The notes: generated by a model from the letters alone, not told the origin. A stretch of 64,000 nt of DNA from Porphyrobacter sp. GA68 (GCF_022605525.1 NZ_JAKQYJ010000002.1:620001-684000), one strand, 5' to 3'. Shown: positions 40,461 to 52,046, counted from the first letter of the stretch. A program made the numbers and translations.

Positions 40461-41117
40461 ATGAACGACAGACGCGACGGCACGATTGCCGGGTTGGCGG
40501 GGCTTGGCCTTGCCGTGGGAGGAGCGGCCCTTGCCGCGTACCTCAGCACACGCGATAACAAGCGCAAGAAGCATCCTGACGACTCACCCGGCTATACCAT
40601 GCGGCAGGGAACCGGCGCGTATGACGTGACCGGCCGTACCGTCACGATCGACAAGCCGCGCCAGGAACTGTTCGCCTTCTTTCGCGACTTCCAGAATCTG
40701 CCAAAGTTCATGGAAAACCTGGAAAGCGTAGTGCCTGCGGGCGCGGAAGGACGCAATATCTGGAAGATCAAGGCGCCGCTGGGGCAAACGGTGGACGTCG
40801 AAACAGAGATCGTGCGCGAGGAAGATGGTGAACTGATCGCTTGGCGTTCTGTCGAAGGGTCAGACATCGACACGGAAGGTCGCGTCAAGTTCCGCGATGC
40901 GCCCGGTGACCGGGGTACACAGGTGCAGTTGATCATCGCCTACAAGCCGCCTGCGGGCGAATTGGGGCGCCTTGCGGCGAAGCTGTTCCAGAGGGAGCCA
41001 TCGGTCCAGGCACGCCACGACCTCAAACGGTTCAAGATGCTGATGGAAACTGGCGAAATCGCCACCTCGGCACGGCGACGGGAAGATACCCGGGCCGCCC
41101 AGCAGGAGAATGCATGA
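40461..41117 (+). CDS. SRPBCC (START-like) protein with membrane anchor
   Basis: A 218-residue protein with an N-terminal hydrophobic stretch ([20 protein letters not shown] near 7-26) and a polyketide cyclase/dehydrase-type SRPBCC domain. The domain opens [20 protein letters not shown] near 61 and includes KFMENLESV and [19 protein letters not shown]. Such domains bind lipids or hydrophobic ligands. It sits behind an EcfG-type promoter and is coupled by ATGA to an alcohol dehydrogenase, suggesting a stress role. The ligand is unknown. Confidence 0.82.
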   Translation: MNDRRDGTIAGLAGLGLAVGGAALAAYLSTRDNKRKKHPDDSPGYTMRQGTGAYDVTGRTVTIDKPRQELFAFFRDFQNLPKFMENLESVVPAGAEGRNIWKIKAPLGQTVDVETEIVREEDGELIAWRSVEGSDIDTEGRVKFRDAPGDRGTQVQLIIAYKPPAGELGRLAAKLFQREPSVQARHDLKRFKMLMETGEIATSARRREDTRAAQQENA

Positions 41118-42304
41118 TGCGCGCCCTCACCTATCACGGCAAGAAAGACGTTCGCGTGGACACGGTTCCTGATCCCGAGATCATCAACCCGCGCGACTGC
41201 ATCATCAAAGTGACATCCACCGCCATTTGCGGCAGCGATCTGCACCTCTACGACGGCGTTATTCCCGGCGTTAAGACAGGTGACATCCTTGGCCATGAAT
41301 TCATGGGCGAGGTAGTGGAGATCGGCGCCAAAAGCACTCTGAAGAAGGGTCAGCGCGTCGTGGTGCCCTTCCCCATTTCGTGCGGGTCATGCTTCTTTTG
41401 CAGCCGGCAGGAGTTTTCCTGCTGTGACAACTCGAACCCGGTTGAAAAACAGGATGCGTCCGAACTGCTGTACGGCCACGCGATGAGCGGCATCTTCGGC
41501 TATTCGCATCTGACTGGCGGATATTCGGGCGGTCAGGCCGAATATGTGCGCATACCCTTTTCAGATGTGGGACCGATCGTCGTTCCCGACCATCTGGAGG
41601 ACGACAAGGTGCTGTTCCTGTCGGACATCCTGCCCACAGGCTGGATGGCAGCAGAGAACGCGCAGATTGAGCCTGAAGATACGGTGGCCGTATGGGGCTG
41701 CGGCCCGGTCGGATTGTTCGCGGTGCAATCCGCCATTGTCATGGGTGCCGCCAGGGTCATCGCCATCGACGAGCACCCGCGCCGTCTGGAGCTGGCCCGC
41801 CAGCTCGGCGCCGAGGTGATCAATTTCAAGCAAACGCATGTCCTCGAAGCGCTGATGGAAATGACCGGCGGCATTGGCGTCGATTGCGCGATCGACGCGG
41901 TGGGCATGGAAGCCCACGGGATGGCGCCCGACAATCTGCTGGACATGGCCAAGCAGAAAGTCGGGATCGGCGCTGACCGGGCACATGTGCTGCGCGAGGT
42001 AATCACTGCCGTACGCAAGGCCGGGCGCGTGTCTGTTCCCGGCGTGTATGGCGGTCTGGCAGACAAGTTTCCGACCGGCGCATTCATGGAAAAGGGTATC
42101 CAGATGCGCACCGGACAAACGCATGTGCAGCGGTACATGAAAGATCTGCTTGCCAAGATCGAAGATGGCTCGCTCGACACCACCTTCCTGATCTCGCACC
42201 ATCTTCCGCTGGAAGACGCGCCCAAGGGTTACGACAACTTCCTCAACAATCAGAATGAATGGACAAAAGTGGTGTTGAAAACAGATGCCGCTAAAGCCGC
42301 CTGA
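41114..42304 (+). CDS. Zinc-dependent alcohol/formaldehyde dehydrogenase family
   Basis: A 396-residue medium-chain dehydrogenase resembling glutathione-independent formaldehyde dehydrogenase. The catalytic zinc ligands appear in [14 protein letters not shown] near 35 and [14 protein letters not shown] near 57. Structural-zinc cysteines are in [15 protein letters not shown] near 93. The cofactor loop is [15 protein letters not shown] near 194. It is coupled to the upstream SRPBCC gene by an ATGA overlap and is probably under the EcfG-type promoter. The substrate is not certain; Sphingomonad homologues are often only called zinc-dependent alcohol dehydrogenases. Confidence 0.87.
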   Translation: MMRALTYHGKKDVRVDTVPDPEIINPRDCIIKVTSTAICGSDLHLYDGVIPGVKTGDILGHEFMGEVVEIGAKSTLKKGQRVVVPFPISCGSCFFCSRQEFSCCDNSNPVEKQDASELLYGHAMSGIFGYSHLTGGYSGGQAEYVRIPFSDVGPIVVPDHLEDDKVLFLSDILPTGWMAAENAQIEPEDTVAVWGCGPVGLFAVQSAIVMGAARVIAIDEHPRRLELARQLGAEVINFKQTHVLEALMEMTGGIGVDCAIDAVGMEAHGMAPDNLLDMAKQKVGIGADRAHVLREVITAVRKAGRVSVPGVYGGLADKFPTGAFMEKGIQMRTGQTHVQRYMKDLLAKIEDGSLDTTFLISHHLPLEDAPKGYDNFLNNQNEWTKVVLKTDAAKAA

Positions 42305-42323
42305 CACAAACCGTTACTGACGT

Positions 42324-42363
42324 GGCTGGATTGACGGGTCGCATGTAGCTCGTCGATCCAGCC
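42324..42363 (+). terminator. 13-bp hairpin between dehydrogenase gene and ribB
   Basis: GGCTGGATTGACG at 42324-42336 pairs with CGTCGATCCAGCC at 42351-42363 (one G-U pair) across a 14-base loop. It lies 20 bases after the dehydrogenase stop and has no T-run. A terminator is most likely, but it could also be a ribB leader structure. It does not match the FMN riboswitch. Confidence 0.45.
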
Positions 42364-42388
42364 GCCCCAACCCAGCAAACACATTGTT

Positions 42389-42408
42389 TATCACATTCTA
42401 ATGTGATA
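42389..42408. promoter_or_regulatory. Perfect 20-bp palindrome upstream of ribB, probable operator
   Basis: TATCACATT, CT, AATGTGATA: perfect 9-bp arms with a two-base centre. It ends 11 bases before the ribB ATG, so a bound protein would block transcription or initiation. The RibB product carries a helix-turn-helix-like N-terminus, making autoregulation a specific hypothesis. No ribosome binding site lies between the palindrome and the ATG. Confidence 0.65.
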
Positions 42409-42419
42409 GCGCCCCGCTC

Positions 42420-43676
42420 ATGACCAATTCTGTTGTTGACCGCGTGCGGTCCATCATCGCGGAAGGGCGCATGACGCGCGCGGGACTTGCCCGGGCAGTC
42501 GGCCTCCATGCTAATTCTCTGCGCGAGTGTACCGAGGCTGGCTGGAACCCGACCGCTGAAACGCTAGCCAAGCTGCAACGCTTTCTGGACGAGAACGACC
42601 AGCGGCCTGCTCTGGTCGGGATTGAGGAAATCATCAACGAAGCGCGAAACGGCCGGATGTTCATTCTGGTCGATGACGAGGATCGCGAGAACGAGGGCGA
42701 TCTCATCATCCCGGCGCAAATGGCGACGCCCGACGCGATCAACTTCATGGCCAAACACGGCCGGGGGCTGATCTGCCTCGCCTTGTCGGCAGATCGTGTG
42801 CGAACACTGGGCCTGCAACCGATGAGCCAGAGCAATCGGTCGCAACACGGTACTGCATTCACCACCTCCATCGAAGCGCGCGAAGGCATCTCGACCGGGA
42901 TCAGTGCCGCCGACAGGGCACGCACAATAGCGGTCGCAATAGATAACGCGCATGGGCCACAGGACATCGTCAGTCCCGGTCATGTGTTCCCCCTTACCGC
43001 GCGCGAGGGAGGTGTGCTGGTTCGCGCCGGCCACACGGAAGCGGCGGTGGACATTGCGCGGTTGGCTGGCCTCAATCCGTCTGGTGTGATCTGCGAAATC
43101 ATGAACGAGGACGGATCAATGGCCCGCCTCGATGATCTCATGAAATTTGCGCGCCGGCATCAAATGAAGATCGGCACCATCCGCGATCTCATCGAATATC
43201 GTCGTCGTCACGACCATCTGGTGGAGCGGGCGGAGGACACGGGCTTTGTGTCCGATTACGGGGCCGAATGGCGGCTTCTCACCTATCGTAACACGATCGA
43301 TAACAGCGCCAGCTATGTTCTTCAGAAAGGGGAGATCAGCAGCGACGCACCCACTCTGGTGCGGATGCACACCCTGTCGCTGCTTGACGACGTGCTGGGC
43401 CGCGCCGGACCGAACAAGCGGAGCCTGCAGCGCAGCATGAAGGCGATCGGCGATCACGGGTCTGGCGTAATCGTGATCCTGATCCAGTCGCAGCCGCAGA
43501 ACGGTGGGCGAACCGGCGCTGCTGACGGAGAATTTCGCGCCTACGGCATCGGTGCCCAGATACTGGCTGATCTGGGGGTACAGAGCATGATCCTGCTGAC
43601 CAACTCACATCGCAATGTGGTTGCGATCGAAGGATACGGCCTGCACATCGCGGGCGAGCAGGCAATTCCGGAGTGA
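42420..43676 (+). CDS. ribB: HTH-RibB-degenerate RibA fusion, DHBP synthase
   Basis: Makes 3,4-dihydroxy-2-butanone 4-phosphate from ribulose 5-phosphate for riboflavin. It has 418 residues in three parts. Residues 1-60 resemble an Xre-type helix-turn-helix ([20 protein letters not shown], then [16 protein letters not shown]). The DHBP synthase domain has [17 protein letters not shown] near 80-96 and [20 protein letters not shown] near 182. The RibA-like half from about 275 ([20 protein letters not shown]) lacks the zinc cysteines of GTP cyclohydrolase II and should be inactive. It is followed by ribH after four bases. Confidence 0.93.
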   Translation: MTNSVVDRVRSIIAEGRMTRAGLARAVGLHANSLRECTEAGWNPTAETLAKLQRFLDENDQRPALVGIEEIINEARNGRMFILVDDEDRENEGDLIIPAQMATPDAINFMAKHGRGLICLALSADRVRTLGLQPMSQSNRSQHGTAFTTSIEAREGISTGISAADRARTIAVAIDNAHGPQDIVSPGHVFPLTAREGGVLVRAGHTEAAVDIARLAGLNPSGVICEIMNEDGSMARLDDLMKFARRHQMKIGTIRDLIEYRRRHDHLVERAEDTGFVSDYGAEWRLLTYRNTIDNSASYVLQKGEISSDAPTLVRMHTLSLLDDVLGRAGPNKRSLQRSMKAIGDHGSGVIVILIQSQPQNGGRTGAADGEFRAYGIGAQILADLGVQSMILLTNSHRNVVAIEGYGLHIAGEQAIPE

Positions 43677-43680
43677 ACAG

Positions 43681-45524
<1,844 letters not shown>

Positions 45525-45526
45525 TC

Positions 45527-46129
45527 ATGGCCAATACCGACAACGACTTTTCCTCCACCGGAGCGACCACCAAAACCACGACTGCCGGTGGTGGTTCGGC
45601 ACCTTTGGGGGTAGGCGGCACAACCACGAGCGGAACGCCGTCGGGTTCCACCTCATCCGCCGACCATTCGAACGAGCATCGTTCCGAAGCCAAGTCACGC
45701 TTCAATGCTGCTCTTGACGAAGCGAAGGCGGGTGCCGCCGCACTCAAGGCTGAAGCCGGCGAGCGGGCGAGCGGGTACCGGACACAGGCGCTGGACCGCG
45801 GTCATGATTATTCGGATCAGGTCCGCACGAAGGCATCCGAGCTGGCGATCGAGGGCAAGAACAAGGCCAGCGAGGCGTTGTTGGCCCTCAGCCGTATGGT
45901 GAACGACAATGCCGCTTCGGTGGATAGCTCCCTCGGCGCCAAGTACGGCGACTATGCGCGCAGCGCGTCGCGTTCGTTGCGGGAATCGGCTGAGAAGCTG
46001 GATCAACGCAGCATCGAGGAACTGGGGGACGATGCCCGCCAGTACATCCGCACGAACCCGGGCACGGCGGTCGGAATAGCCGCGCTTGCCGGCTACATCC
46101 TTGCTCGCACCTTCGGTTCGCGCAGGTAA
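45527..46129 (+). CDS. YqjD/ElaB-like tail-anchored protein
   Basis: A 200-residue protein with a Thr/Ser/Gly-rich disordered start (about 1-50), a long charged helix, and one C-terminal hydrophobic segment, RTNPGTAVGIAALAGYILAR, near 175-194. The pattern of amphipathic helix, then NP-x-G-rich membrane anchor, then RR end resembles YqjD/ElaB (DUF883), inner-membrane proteins that can bind ribosomes in stationary phase. ATG 45527 follows AGAGGA. It is the first of four membrane genes; see the YqjE-like gene at 46171. Confidence 0.75.
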   Translation: MANTDNDFSSTGATTKTTTAGGGSAPLGVGGTTTSGTPSGSTSSADHSNEHRSEAKSRFNAALDEAKAGAAALKAEAGERASGYRTQALDRGHDYSDQVRTKASELAIEGKNKASEALLALSRMVNDNAASVDSSLGAKYGDYARSASRSLRESAEKLDQRSIEELGDDARQYIRTNPGTAVGIAALAGYILARTFGSRR

Positions 46130-46170
46130 GGCGCAGCGCCCTTCTCCAGAAATATACAAGGAGCGAAGCG

Positions 46171-46602
46171 TTGCTCGACCAGACAAGAAACGCCGCTGAT
46201 GGCAAGCCCGTGTGGCATAACGACGACGGACCGCAGGCCTTCGCCACCGCTTCTGACGATCTGTCTGAAGATCGGTCGCTTATCGACGGCGTGTCGGCTC
46301 TGTATGAAGACGGCAAGACGTATATTTCGGCTGAGTTGGCGTTTCAGAAGACGCGGGCCAGCTATGTCGGGAAAAAGGGTTCCAAGGCTGCGGTATTCGG
46401 CCTTGGCGCCCTTGCCTTGCTGCACCTGGCATTGATCGCACTGACGGTTGGTGCCGTGCTGGCTCTTGCTACTCTGGTCGGGCCGCTGGCGGCCACTCTG
46501 ATTGTTGGTGTTCTGCTACTGGCCGGCGCGGCCATCTTCGCCGTAATGGCCAAGAGCAGGGTCGAGGCCATTTCAAGCACCTTCGCTGGAGAGAAGCCGT
46601 GA
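46171..46602 (+). CDS. YqjE-like phage-holin-superfamily membrane protein
   Basis: A 143-residue protein starting at TTG 46171 behind AAGGAGCG. Two hydrophobic segments, VFGLGALALLHLALIALTVG near 75 and LVGPLAATLIVGVLLLAGAA near 101, with a short loop, match the YqjE/phage holin superfamily III fold. In enterobacteria yqjD, yqjE and yqjK form an operon; this gene follows a YqjD-like one. It overlaps the next gene by four bases (GTGA). The function is unknown and no lysis genes are present. Confidence 0.75.
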   Translation: MLDQTRNAADGKPVWHNDDGPQAFATASDDLSEDRSLIDGVSALYEDGKTYISAELAFQKTRASYVGKKGSKAAVFGLGALALLHLALIALTVGAVLALATLVGPLAATLIVGVLLLAGAAIFAVMAKSRVEAISSTFAGEKP

Positions 46603-46940
46603 CAGCCACTCTCGAAAGTCGTTTGCGGGATGACCGTCTGGTACGGGATCAGGCTCTCGCTTTGGTGAAAGCCGACATAGAACATCTTAAGGCAGACTAT
46701 GCGGAGAAGGGAATTGGCGAGCGGGCCAAGGAGCGCATCATTGGGGGCGCGACCGACGTGTATGAAGAAGCGGCAGAAGTCGCGAGCGACCACCGCGGGG
46801 TCGCCGCTGCGGTGATCGCCGCTTTGCTGATTTGGCTCGCCCGCAACCCAATCCTGAACCTGCTGCTCGGCCGCCGTGACGATGACGCTGACGATCAGGA
46901 TGAGGATTATGGACATCATCGCTACCGCAGCGACCAGTAG
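46599..46940 (+). CDS. Small single-span membrane protein in YqjD/E-like cluster
   Basis: A 113-residue protein starting at GTG 46599, overlapping the YqjE-like stop. It has an N-terminal charged helical region (ESRLRDDRLVRDQALALVKA), one hydrophobic segment (GVAAAVIAALLIWLARNPIL near 66-85) and a strongly acidic/His tail (RRDDDADDQDEDYGHHRYRS). It occupies the position of yqjK but I see no clear YqjK match. Function unknown; membership in the cluster rests on coupling. Confidence 0.65.
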   Translation: MTATLESRLRDDRLVRDQALALVKADIEHLKADYAEKGIGERAKERIIGGATDVYEEAAEVASDHRGVAAAVIAALLIWLARNPILNLLLGRRDDDADDQDEDYGHHRYRSDQ

Positions 46941-46973
46941 GTTGCTGCGACGTAGCTTGGAAAGGACTGAAAA

Positions 46974-47534
46974 ATGACAGACCGTTTGCAGGACACCGTC
47001 AATCGCGAGAATGCCGAGCATGGAGAGACGTTGAAGGGCAAGGCAGACCAGCATGGGACATCGACTGGTGTTACCGGCGATGACAAGCGTGACGAGTTGA
47101 AGGCTCGCATCGCGGCCGGGCAGCGCCGGCATGAACAGCGGAGCCTGGGCGAACAGGCACGTGACGCGGCCGACACTGCGGTCGACTTCGTCAAGGAGCA
47201 TCCTGTTGCGACGATCGTTGGTGGATTAGCGGTCGGCTTGCTGATCGGCTCGATGACTCGCAGCGGGCGACGTGCGGGACGGCGCGCGGGAAGCTGGGCA
47301 AGTTCGGCATCGGACGCGGTGGTTGCGTTCGGCCTCGGCTTGCTGGACGATATTGAAGACATGTCCCGCCACGGCCGCGACAAGGCAGTTGATGCCGGCG
47401 ACCGCCTCGCGTTCAAGTCACGCGAGTTGAAGCGGGATGCCGATCATTACGCCCGCTCCCTTCACGATCGTGCTTCAACGACGTCGCGGCTTGCGGGAAG
47501 ATCATTGTCCCGCCGGCTGCGTGACCTGAAATGA
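46974..47534 (+). CDS. YqjD-like charged protein with central membrane span
   Basis: A 186-residue, highly charged protein. One central hydrophobic span, HPVATIVGGLAVGLLIGSMT near 81-100, is preceded by a YqjD-like amphipathic stretch (LGEQARDAADTAVDFVKEHP) and followed by Arg-rich and Ser/Arg helical segments. It resembles YqjD/ElaB proteins in the P-G-rich anchor but is not identical in layout to the gene at 45527. It follows by 33 bases the single-span gene and is probably the last gene of the cluster; a strong terminator lies 62 bases downstream. Confidence 0.65.
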   Translation: MTDRLQDTVNRENAEHGETLKGKADQHGTSTGVTGDDKRDELKARIAAGQRRHEQRSLGEQARDAADTAVDFVKEHPVATIVGGLAVGLLIGSMTRSGRRAGRRAGSWASSASDAVVAFGLGLLDDIEDMSRHGRDKAVDAGDRLAFKSRELKRDADHYARSLHDRASTTSRLAGRSLSRRLRDLK

Positions 47535-47596
47535 CAGGAACCGGCGGCTCGGCAATGATCCTTTAAATTACACCGAGCCTCCGCTATCGCGAGCTG

Positions 47597-47631
47597 AAAC
47601 GTCCGCCCGAACAGGCGGACGTTTCTCTTTA
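47597..47631 (+). terminator. Rho-independent terminator after YqjD/E-like cluster
   Basis: An 11-bp perfect stem, AAACGTCCGCC at 47597-47607 and GGCGGACGTTT at 47614-47624, with a six-base loop, is followed by CTCTTTA. It separates the membrane cluster from the DUF4170 gene. Confidence 0.88.
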
Positions 47632-47654
47632 TAGCTAGGAGGCAGGCGACCACC

Positions 47655-47924
47655 ATGGACAAGAATGGCGACAGGCAACAGCTTTACCTGGTGATGGGCG
47701 GGCGTGTCACCGATCCGCGCAGCATCCGTTTTCGCGACCCGGAAAGCATCCACGTCGCCGGTATCTATTCGGCCTATGACGATGCAGTAAACGCATGGCG
47801 CGCCAATGCGCAGCGGACCGTTGACGACGCCGAAATGAAGTACGTTATCGTCGACCTGCAGAAGATACTCGACCCCGGCATTCCCGCAAGCCGTGGGGAG
47901 CCTGGCGGAAACCAGCAGGCCTAG
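47655..47924 (+). CDS. DUF4170 protein
   Basis: An 89-residue soluble protein. The blocks YLVMGGRVTDPRSIRFRDPE and IHVAGIYSAYDDAVNAWRAN, then VDDAEMKYVIVDL, match DUF4170, a small family frequent in alphaproteobacteria with no known function. It starts at ATG 47655 behind TAGGAGG. It is isolated between two terminators, so it is probably a single-gene transcript. Confidence 0.87.
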   Translation: MDKNGDRQQLYLVMGGRVTDPRSIRFRDPESIHVAGIYSAYDDAVNAWRANAQRTVDDAEMKYVIVDLQKILDPGIPASRGEPGGNQQA

Positions 47925-47940
47925 CTTAATGCCTGGCGTC

Positions 47941-48010
47941 AGAGGCGACTTGCCGGTCAGAACCGGGCACGCCTCTGGCGCAGGCGGCATGCATTAGCAT
48001 GCCGTTTTCT
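47941..48010 (+). terminator. Tandem hairpins ending in a terminator after DUF4170 gene
   Basis: An interrupted stem AGAGGCG...CGCCTCT spans 47941-47976, with inner arms around GCCGGT and ACCGGGC. A clean 8-bp stem CGGCATGC/GCATGCCG at 47985-48004 with loop ATTA follows, then TTTTCT. The second is a standard terminator. The rest of the gap, 48011-48140, holds nothing recognisable. Confidence 0.8.
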
Positions 48011-48140
48011 GGTCCTAAGGTTCAAGAAGGGTGCTTTAAGTGCCTCAAGTTCGCTCAGCAGCAGGGGCAAAGTCAGCCTGCAGGCGCGGCGGTTCTTCCG
48101 GCCAGCCAAGCGCGCCCGTCAAGCGCGGCCCCGGAGTATC

Positions 48141-48608
48141 TCAGATGAATTCGATTTTCTCGATGTGGTAGAACTTGTCGCCCGCCGGCACGGTGACTTC
48201 AACGTCCTCGCCAACCTTCTTGCCGATCAACGCACGTCCAAGCGGCGAATTGTAGGAGATGCGTCCGTTGGTCGCATCTGCCTCGGTCTGGCCGACAATC
48301 TGGTACTTTACCGGCTTGTCATCGTCGTCCAGCAGGTGGACCGTCGCGCCGAACACGATCTTGTCTCCCGAAAGCGCGGCCGGATCGATGATCTGCGCCC
48401 GCGTCACCTTGTCTTCGATGTCCGCAATCTGTGCTTCGACCTGTCCCTGACGTTCCTTCGCCGCGTGGTACTCGGCATTCTCGGACAAGTCGCCATGTGC
48501 CCGCGCTTCCTCGATTGCATCCACGATCTTTGGCCGTTCCGCCCGCAACTGCTTGAGATCGGCGGTCAGCTTTTCATAGCCTTCTGCCAGCATGGGAACC
48601 TTTTCCAT
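48141..48608 (-). CDS. greA: Transcription elongation factor GreA
   Basis: Rescues backtracked RNA polymerase by stimulating cleavage of the transcript. It has 155 residues (family usually about 158). The N-terminal coiled coil contains the tip acidic pair in [20 protein letters not shown] near 38-57, and the C-terminal FKBP-like domain shows [20 protein letters not shown] near 106. It lies 111 bases downstream of carB on the same strand, an arrangement seen in many alphaproteobacteria. Confidence 0.97.
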   Translation of the reverse strand: MEKVPMLAEGYEKLTADLKQLRAERPKIVDAIEEARAHGDLSENAEYHAAKERQGQVEAQIADIEDKVTRAQIIDPAALSGDKIVFGATVHLLDDDDKPVKYQIVGQTEADATNGRISYNSPLGRALIGKKVGEDVEVTVPAGDKFYHIEKIEFI

Positions 48609-48719
48609 CGAACCGGACCTTTCCTAGGCAAACAGCTGCTCCTCCGACCAGAACCGAACGGGCCCGCTCATCGCTAGACCACATGGACCGGAGTTGTCGG
48701 AAGATAAGCTGATTAAATT

Positions 48720-51700
48720 TCAGCGGTTATAGTAAGCCTGCAATGGCGTGACTTCAAGCGCGACCGGGTCGACCGAAACGATTGCCTGCGCAGCGCACAG
48801 CGATCCGGTGGCCGTCGTGAAATAAGGCACCTTGACCGCCAGCGCGGAAGAACGGATCGATTGGGAGTCAAGGTGGCTCTGCCACCCCTCTGTCGTGTTG
48901 AAGATCAGCGCCACGTCGCCGTCGATGATGCGATCCACCACATGCGGCCGCCCCTCGGCAACCTTGTTGACCCGTTCCACTTGCAGGCCTTGGGCTGCCA
49001 GGAAAGCCTGCGTACCCCCTGTTGCGATGGCGCTGAAGCCTTGTTGCAGCAGCATCGCGACGGCCGGTGCAATCGCCGCCTTGTCAGCATCCTTGACCGA
49101 CACGAACACCGTTCCGCGATCCGGAAGTGTCACCCCTGCACCCAGCTGAGACTTGTAGAAGGCGGTCGCAAAATCAGTGTCGATGCCCATCACCTCGCCG
49201 GTCGATTTCATCTCCGGCGACAGGACAGGATCAGCGCCGGGAAAGCGGGCAAACGGAAAGACCGCTTCTTTAACAGCCATATAGGGCGGCGTGATGTCAA
49301 ACTGTGCAAAGCCGCTCAGCTTTTCGCCTGCCATGATCCTTGCCGCGATCTTGGCAATGGGAGCGCCGATCGCCTTTGCCACAAACGGGACCGTGCGGCT
49401 CGCGCGGGGGTTTACCTCGATCAGGTAAACGGCGCCGTCCTTGATGGCGAATTGCACGTTCATCAGGCCGCGCACGTTCAACGCTCTTGCCAGCGCTGCG
49501 GCCTGCCTCTCCATCTCGGCAATGAGTTCCTGGGGGAGATTGTATGGCGGCAGCGAACACGCGCTGTCGCCGGAGTGGACGCCAGCCTCCTCGATGTGCT
49601 GCATCACGCCCGCGACGCGCACTTCCTCGCCGTCGCACAGCACGTCCACATCGCATTCGACGGCATCGCGCAGATACTGATCGACCAGAACCGGAGTGTC
49701 GCCGGACACGCTGACCGCAGTGGCGATGTAGTTGTCCAGCTGCGCCTCGCTGTCGACGATCTCCATCGCGCGGCCGCCCAGCACATAAGAAGGCCGCAGC
49801 AGCACCGGGTAGCCGATCTTGCGGGCCACTGCGGCCGCTTCGTCCCGGCTGCGGGCGATGCCGTTTTCCGGCTGCTCAAGCCCGAGCTGGCTGACCAGGC
49901 GGGCAAAGCGTTCGCGGTCTTCCGCCAGATCAATGGCGTCCGGCGACGTCCCGAGGATCGTGATACCCGCGTCCTCCAGAGCCTTCGCCAGCTTGAGCGG
50001 AGTCTGTCCACCAAGCTGCACGACCACGCCGACCAGCTCGCCGCGGGACTGCTCCACCCGCAGGATTTCCAGCACATCCTCTTCGGTCAGCGGCTCGAAA
50101 TACAGGCGGTCTGAAGTGTCATAGTCGGTGGAGACGGTTTCCGGATTGCAGTTCACCATGATCGTCTCGAACCCGGCCTCTGCCAGGGCAAAACAGGCGT
50201 GGACGCAGCAATAGTCGAACTCGATCCCCTGCCCGATGCGGTTCGGTCCGCCGCCAAGGATGACGATCTTGCGCCGGTCGCTGGGCTGCGCCTCGTCCTC
50301 CTCGCCGCCGAAGCATGGCGCTTCATAGGTGGAGTACATGTACGGTGTCACCGCCTCGAACTCCGCCGCGCAGCTGTCGATGCGCTTGAACACGGGACGC
50401 ACACCCAGCCTGTGCCGCAGTTGCCGCACCTCGGCCTCGCTGGTGGCGCCGGCCATTGCGCGCAGCGCCGTGTGCAGCAGCCCGGAATGGCGCGCCTTTG
50501 TTTCGCCCAGCCCGCCTGCTACCCCGACGGAACGCACCGCCAGCGTTGCCAGCCGCTTGTCCGAAAAACCCATGGATTTCAGCCGCCGCAGATCGTCAGC
50601 CGTATTGGGCAAACCGTTATGGCCCAGCATCCGCTCTTCATAGATGATCGCTTCGATCTGACGCAGGAACCACGGGTCGTATGCCGTGACCGCGTGGATC
50701 TCCTCCACGGTCAGCCCTTCGCGGAACGCCTGCCCGACCTTCAGCAGCCGGTCGGGCGTCTGCTGCGCGAGCGAAGCGGTAATGACGTCGCGCGCCGCGC
50801 CCTCCAGCTCCACCACCCGGTTGAAGCCATCCAGACCCGCCTCCAGCCCGCGCAGAGCCTTTTGCAGCGATTCGGCGAAGTTGCGCCCGATGGCCATCAC
50901 CTCTCCGACCGACTTCATCGCCGTCGACAGCGAATTGTCCGCGCCCTTGAACTTCTCGAAAGCGAAGCGGGGGATCTTCGTCACCACGTAATCCAGCGTC
51001 GGTTCGAACGCGGCCGGAGTGGCGCCGGTTATCTCGTTGGTAATCTCGTCCAGCGTGTAACCCACCGCCAGCTTGGTCGCGACGCGGGCGATGGGAAAGC
51101 CGGTCGCCTTGGACGCCAGCGCGGAAGAGCGCGATACGCGCGGGTTCATCTCGATCACGATCAGGCGCCCGTCCCTGGGATTGACCGCGAACTGCACGTT
51201 CGACCCGCCCGTCTCGACCCCGATCTCGCGCAGCACGGCGATGCTGGCGGAACGCATGATCTGGTATTCCTTGTCCGTCAGGGTCAGCGCGGGGGCAACG
51301 GTGATCGAATCTCCAGTGTGCACCCCCATCGGGTCGACGTTCTCGATGGAGCAGACGATGATGCAGCTGTCCGCCCGGTCGCGGACCACCTCCATCTCGA
51401 ACTCCTTCCACCCGAGCAGCGACTCCTCGATCAGCACCTCGGTGGTCGGCGACGCAGCGAGACCCTCGCGCACGATCCGCTCGAACTCGGCCCGGTTATA
51501 AGCGATGCCCCCGCCCGTGCCGCCGAGCGTGAAGGAAGGTCGGATGATTGCGGGCAGCCCGGTGCGTTCCAGAACGGCGAACGCCTGTTCCACCGTGTTC
51601 GCCACCCCGCTGCGCGCGCTTTCAAGGCCGATGCGGTCCATCGCCTCACGGAAACGCTGGCGGTTCTCCGCCTTGTCGATGGCGTCGGCGTTGGCGCCGA

Positions 51701-52046
51701 TCATGTGCACGCCGTACTTCTCCAGCGTGCCGTCGTTGTAGAGCGCCAGCGCGCAATTGAGCGCCGTCTGCCCGCCCATCGTGGGCAGCAGCGCGTCGGG
51801 CCGTTCCTTGGCAATGATCTTGGCGACGATGGCGGGCGTGATCGGCTCGACATAGGTGGCGTCGGCCATGTCCGGATCGGTCATGATCGTCGCCGGGTTG
51901 GAGTTCACCAGGACGACCCGATACCCCTCCTCCTTCAGCGCCTTGATCGCCTGCGTGCCCGAATAATCGAACTCGCACGCTTGCCCGATGATGATGGGGC
52001 CAGCGCCGATGACGAGGACGGAGGAGATGTCAGTGCGTTTAGGCAT
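48720..52046 (-). CDS. carB: Carbamoyl-phosphate synthase large subunit
   Basis: Makes carbamoyl phosphate from bicarbonate, ammonia and two ATP for arginine and pyrimidine synthesis. It has 1108 residues, normal length. Two ATP-grasp halves are visible: the first opens [20 protein letters not shown] near 9 and the second [20 protein letters not shown] near 595. [16 protein letters not shown] and [14 protein letters not shown] mark the paired lids. A C-terminal MGS allosteric domain ends the protein. ATG 52046 shares one base with the stop of the unknown gene that separates it from carA. Confidence 0.97.
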   Translation of the reverse strand: MPKRTDISSVLVIGAGPIIIGQACEFDYSGTQAIKALKEEGYRVVLVNSNPATIMTDPDMADATYVEPITPAIVAKIIAKERPDALLPTMGGQTALNCALALYNDGTLEKYGVHMIGANADAIDKAENRQRFREAMDRIGLESARSGVANTVEQAFAVLERTGLPAIIRPSFTLGGTGGGIAYNRAEFERIVREGLAASPTTEVLIEESLLGWKEFEMEVVRDRADSCIIVCSIENVDPMGVHTGDSITVAPALTLTDKEYQIMRSASIAVLREIGVETGGSNVQFAVNPRDGRLIVIEMNPRVSRSSALASKATGFPIARVATKLAVGYTLDEITNEITGATPAAFEPTLDYVVTKIPRFAFEKFKGADNSLSTAMKSVGEVMAIGRNFAESLQKALRGLEAGLDGFNRVVELEGAARDVITASLAQQTPDRLLKVGQAFREGLTVEEIHAVTAYDPWFLRQIEAIIYEERMLGHNGLPNTADDLRRLKSMGFSDKRLATLAVRSVGVAGGLGETKARHSGLLHTALRAMAGATSEAEVRQLRHRLGVRPVFKRIDSCAAEFEAVTPYMYSTYEAPCFGGEEDEAQPSDRRKIVILGGGPNRIGQGIEFDYCCVHACFALAEAGFETIMVNCNPETVSTDYDTSDRLYFEPLTEEDVLEILRVEQSRGELVGVVVQLGGQTPLKLAKALEDAGITILGTSPDAIDLAEDRERFARLVSQLGLEQPENGIARSRDEAAAVARKIGYPVLLRPSYVLGGRAMEIVDSEAQLDNYIATAVSVSGDTPVLVDQYLRDAVECDVDVLCDGEEVRVAGVMQHIEEAGVHSGDSACSLPPYNLPQELIAEMERQAAALARALNVRGLMNVQFAIKDGAVYLIEVNPRASRTVPFVAKAIGAPIAKIAARIMAGEKLSGFAQFDITPPYMAVKEAVFPFARFPGADPVLSPEMKSTGEVMGIDTDFATAFYKSQLGAGVTLPDRGTVFVSVKDADKAAIAPAVAMLLQQGFSAIATGGTQAFLAAQGLQVERVNKVAEGRPHVVDRIIDGDVALIFNTTEGWQSHLDSQSIRSSALAVKVPYFTTATGSLCAAQAIVSVDPVALEVTPLQAYYNR

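Noticed and set aside
42305-42419. FMN riboswitch upstream of ribB
   Set aside because: The gap is 115 bases and lacks the conserved RFN core (GGGGCGGGGTGAAA-type and ACCGGCGGT-type blocks). Only a 13-bp hairpin and the 20-bp palindrome are present.
46171-46602. Prophage holin
   Set aside because: The YqjE/holin-type fold is present, but no endolysin, spanin or other phage gene is near, and the YqjD-like neighbours indicate a chromosomal membrane cluster.
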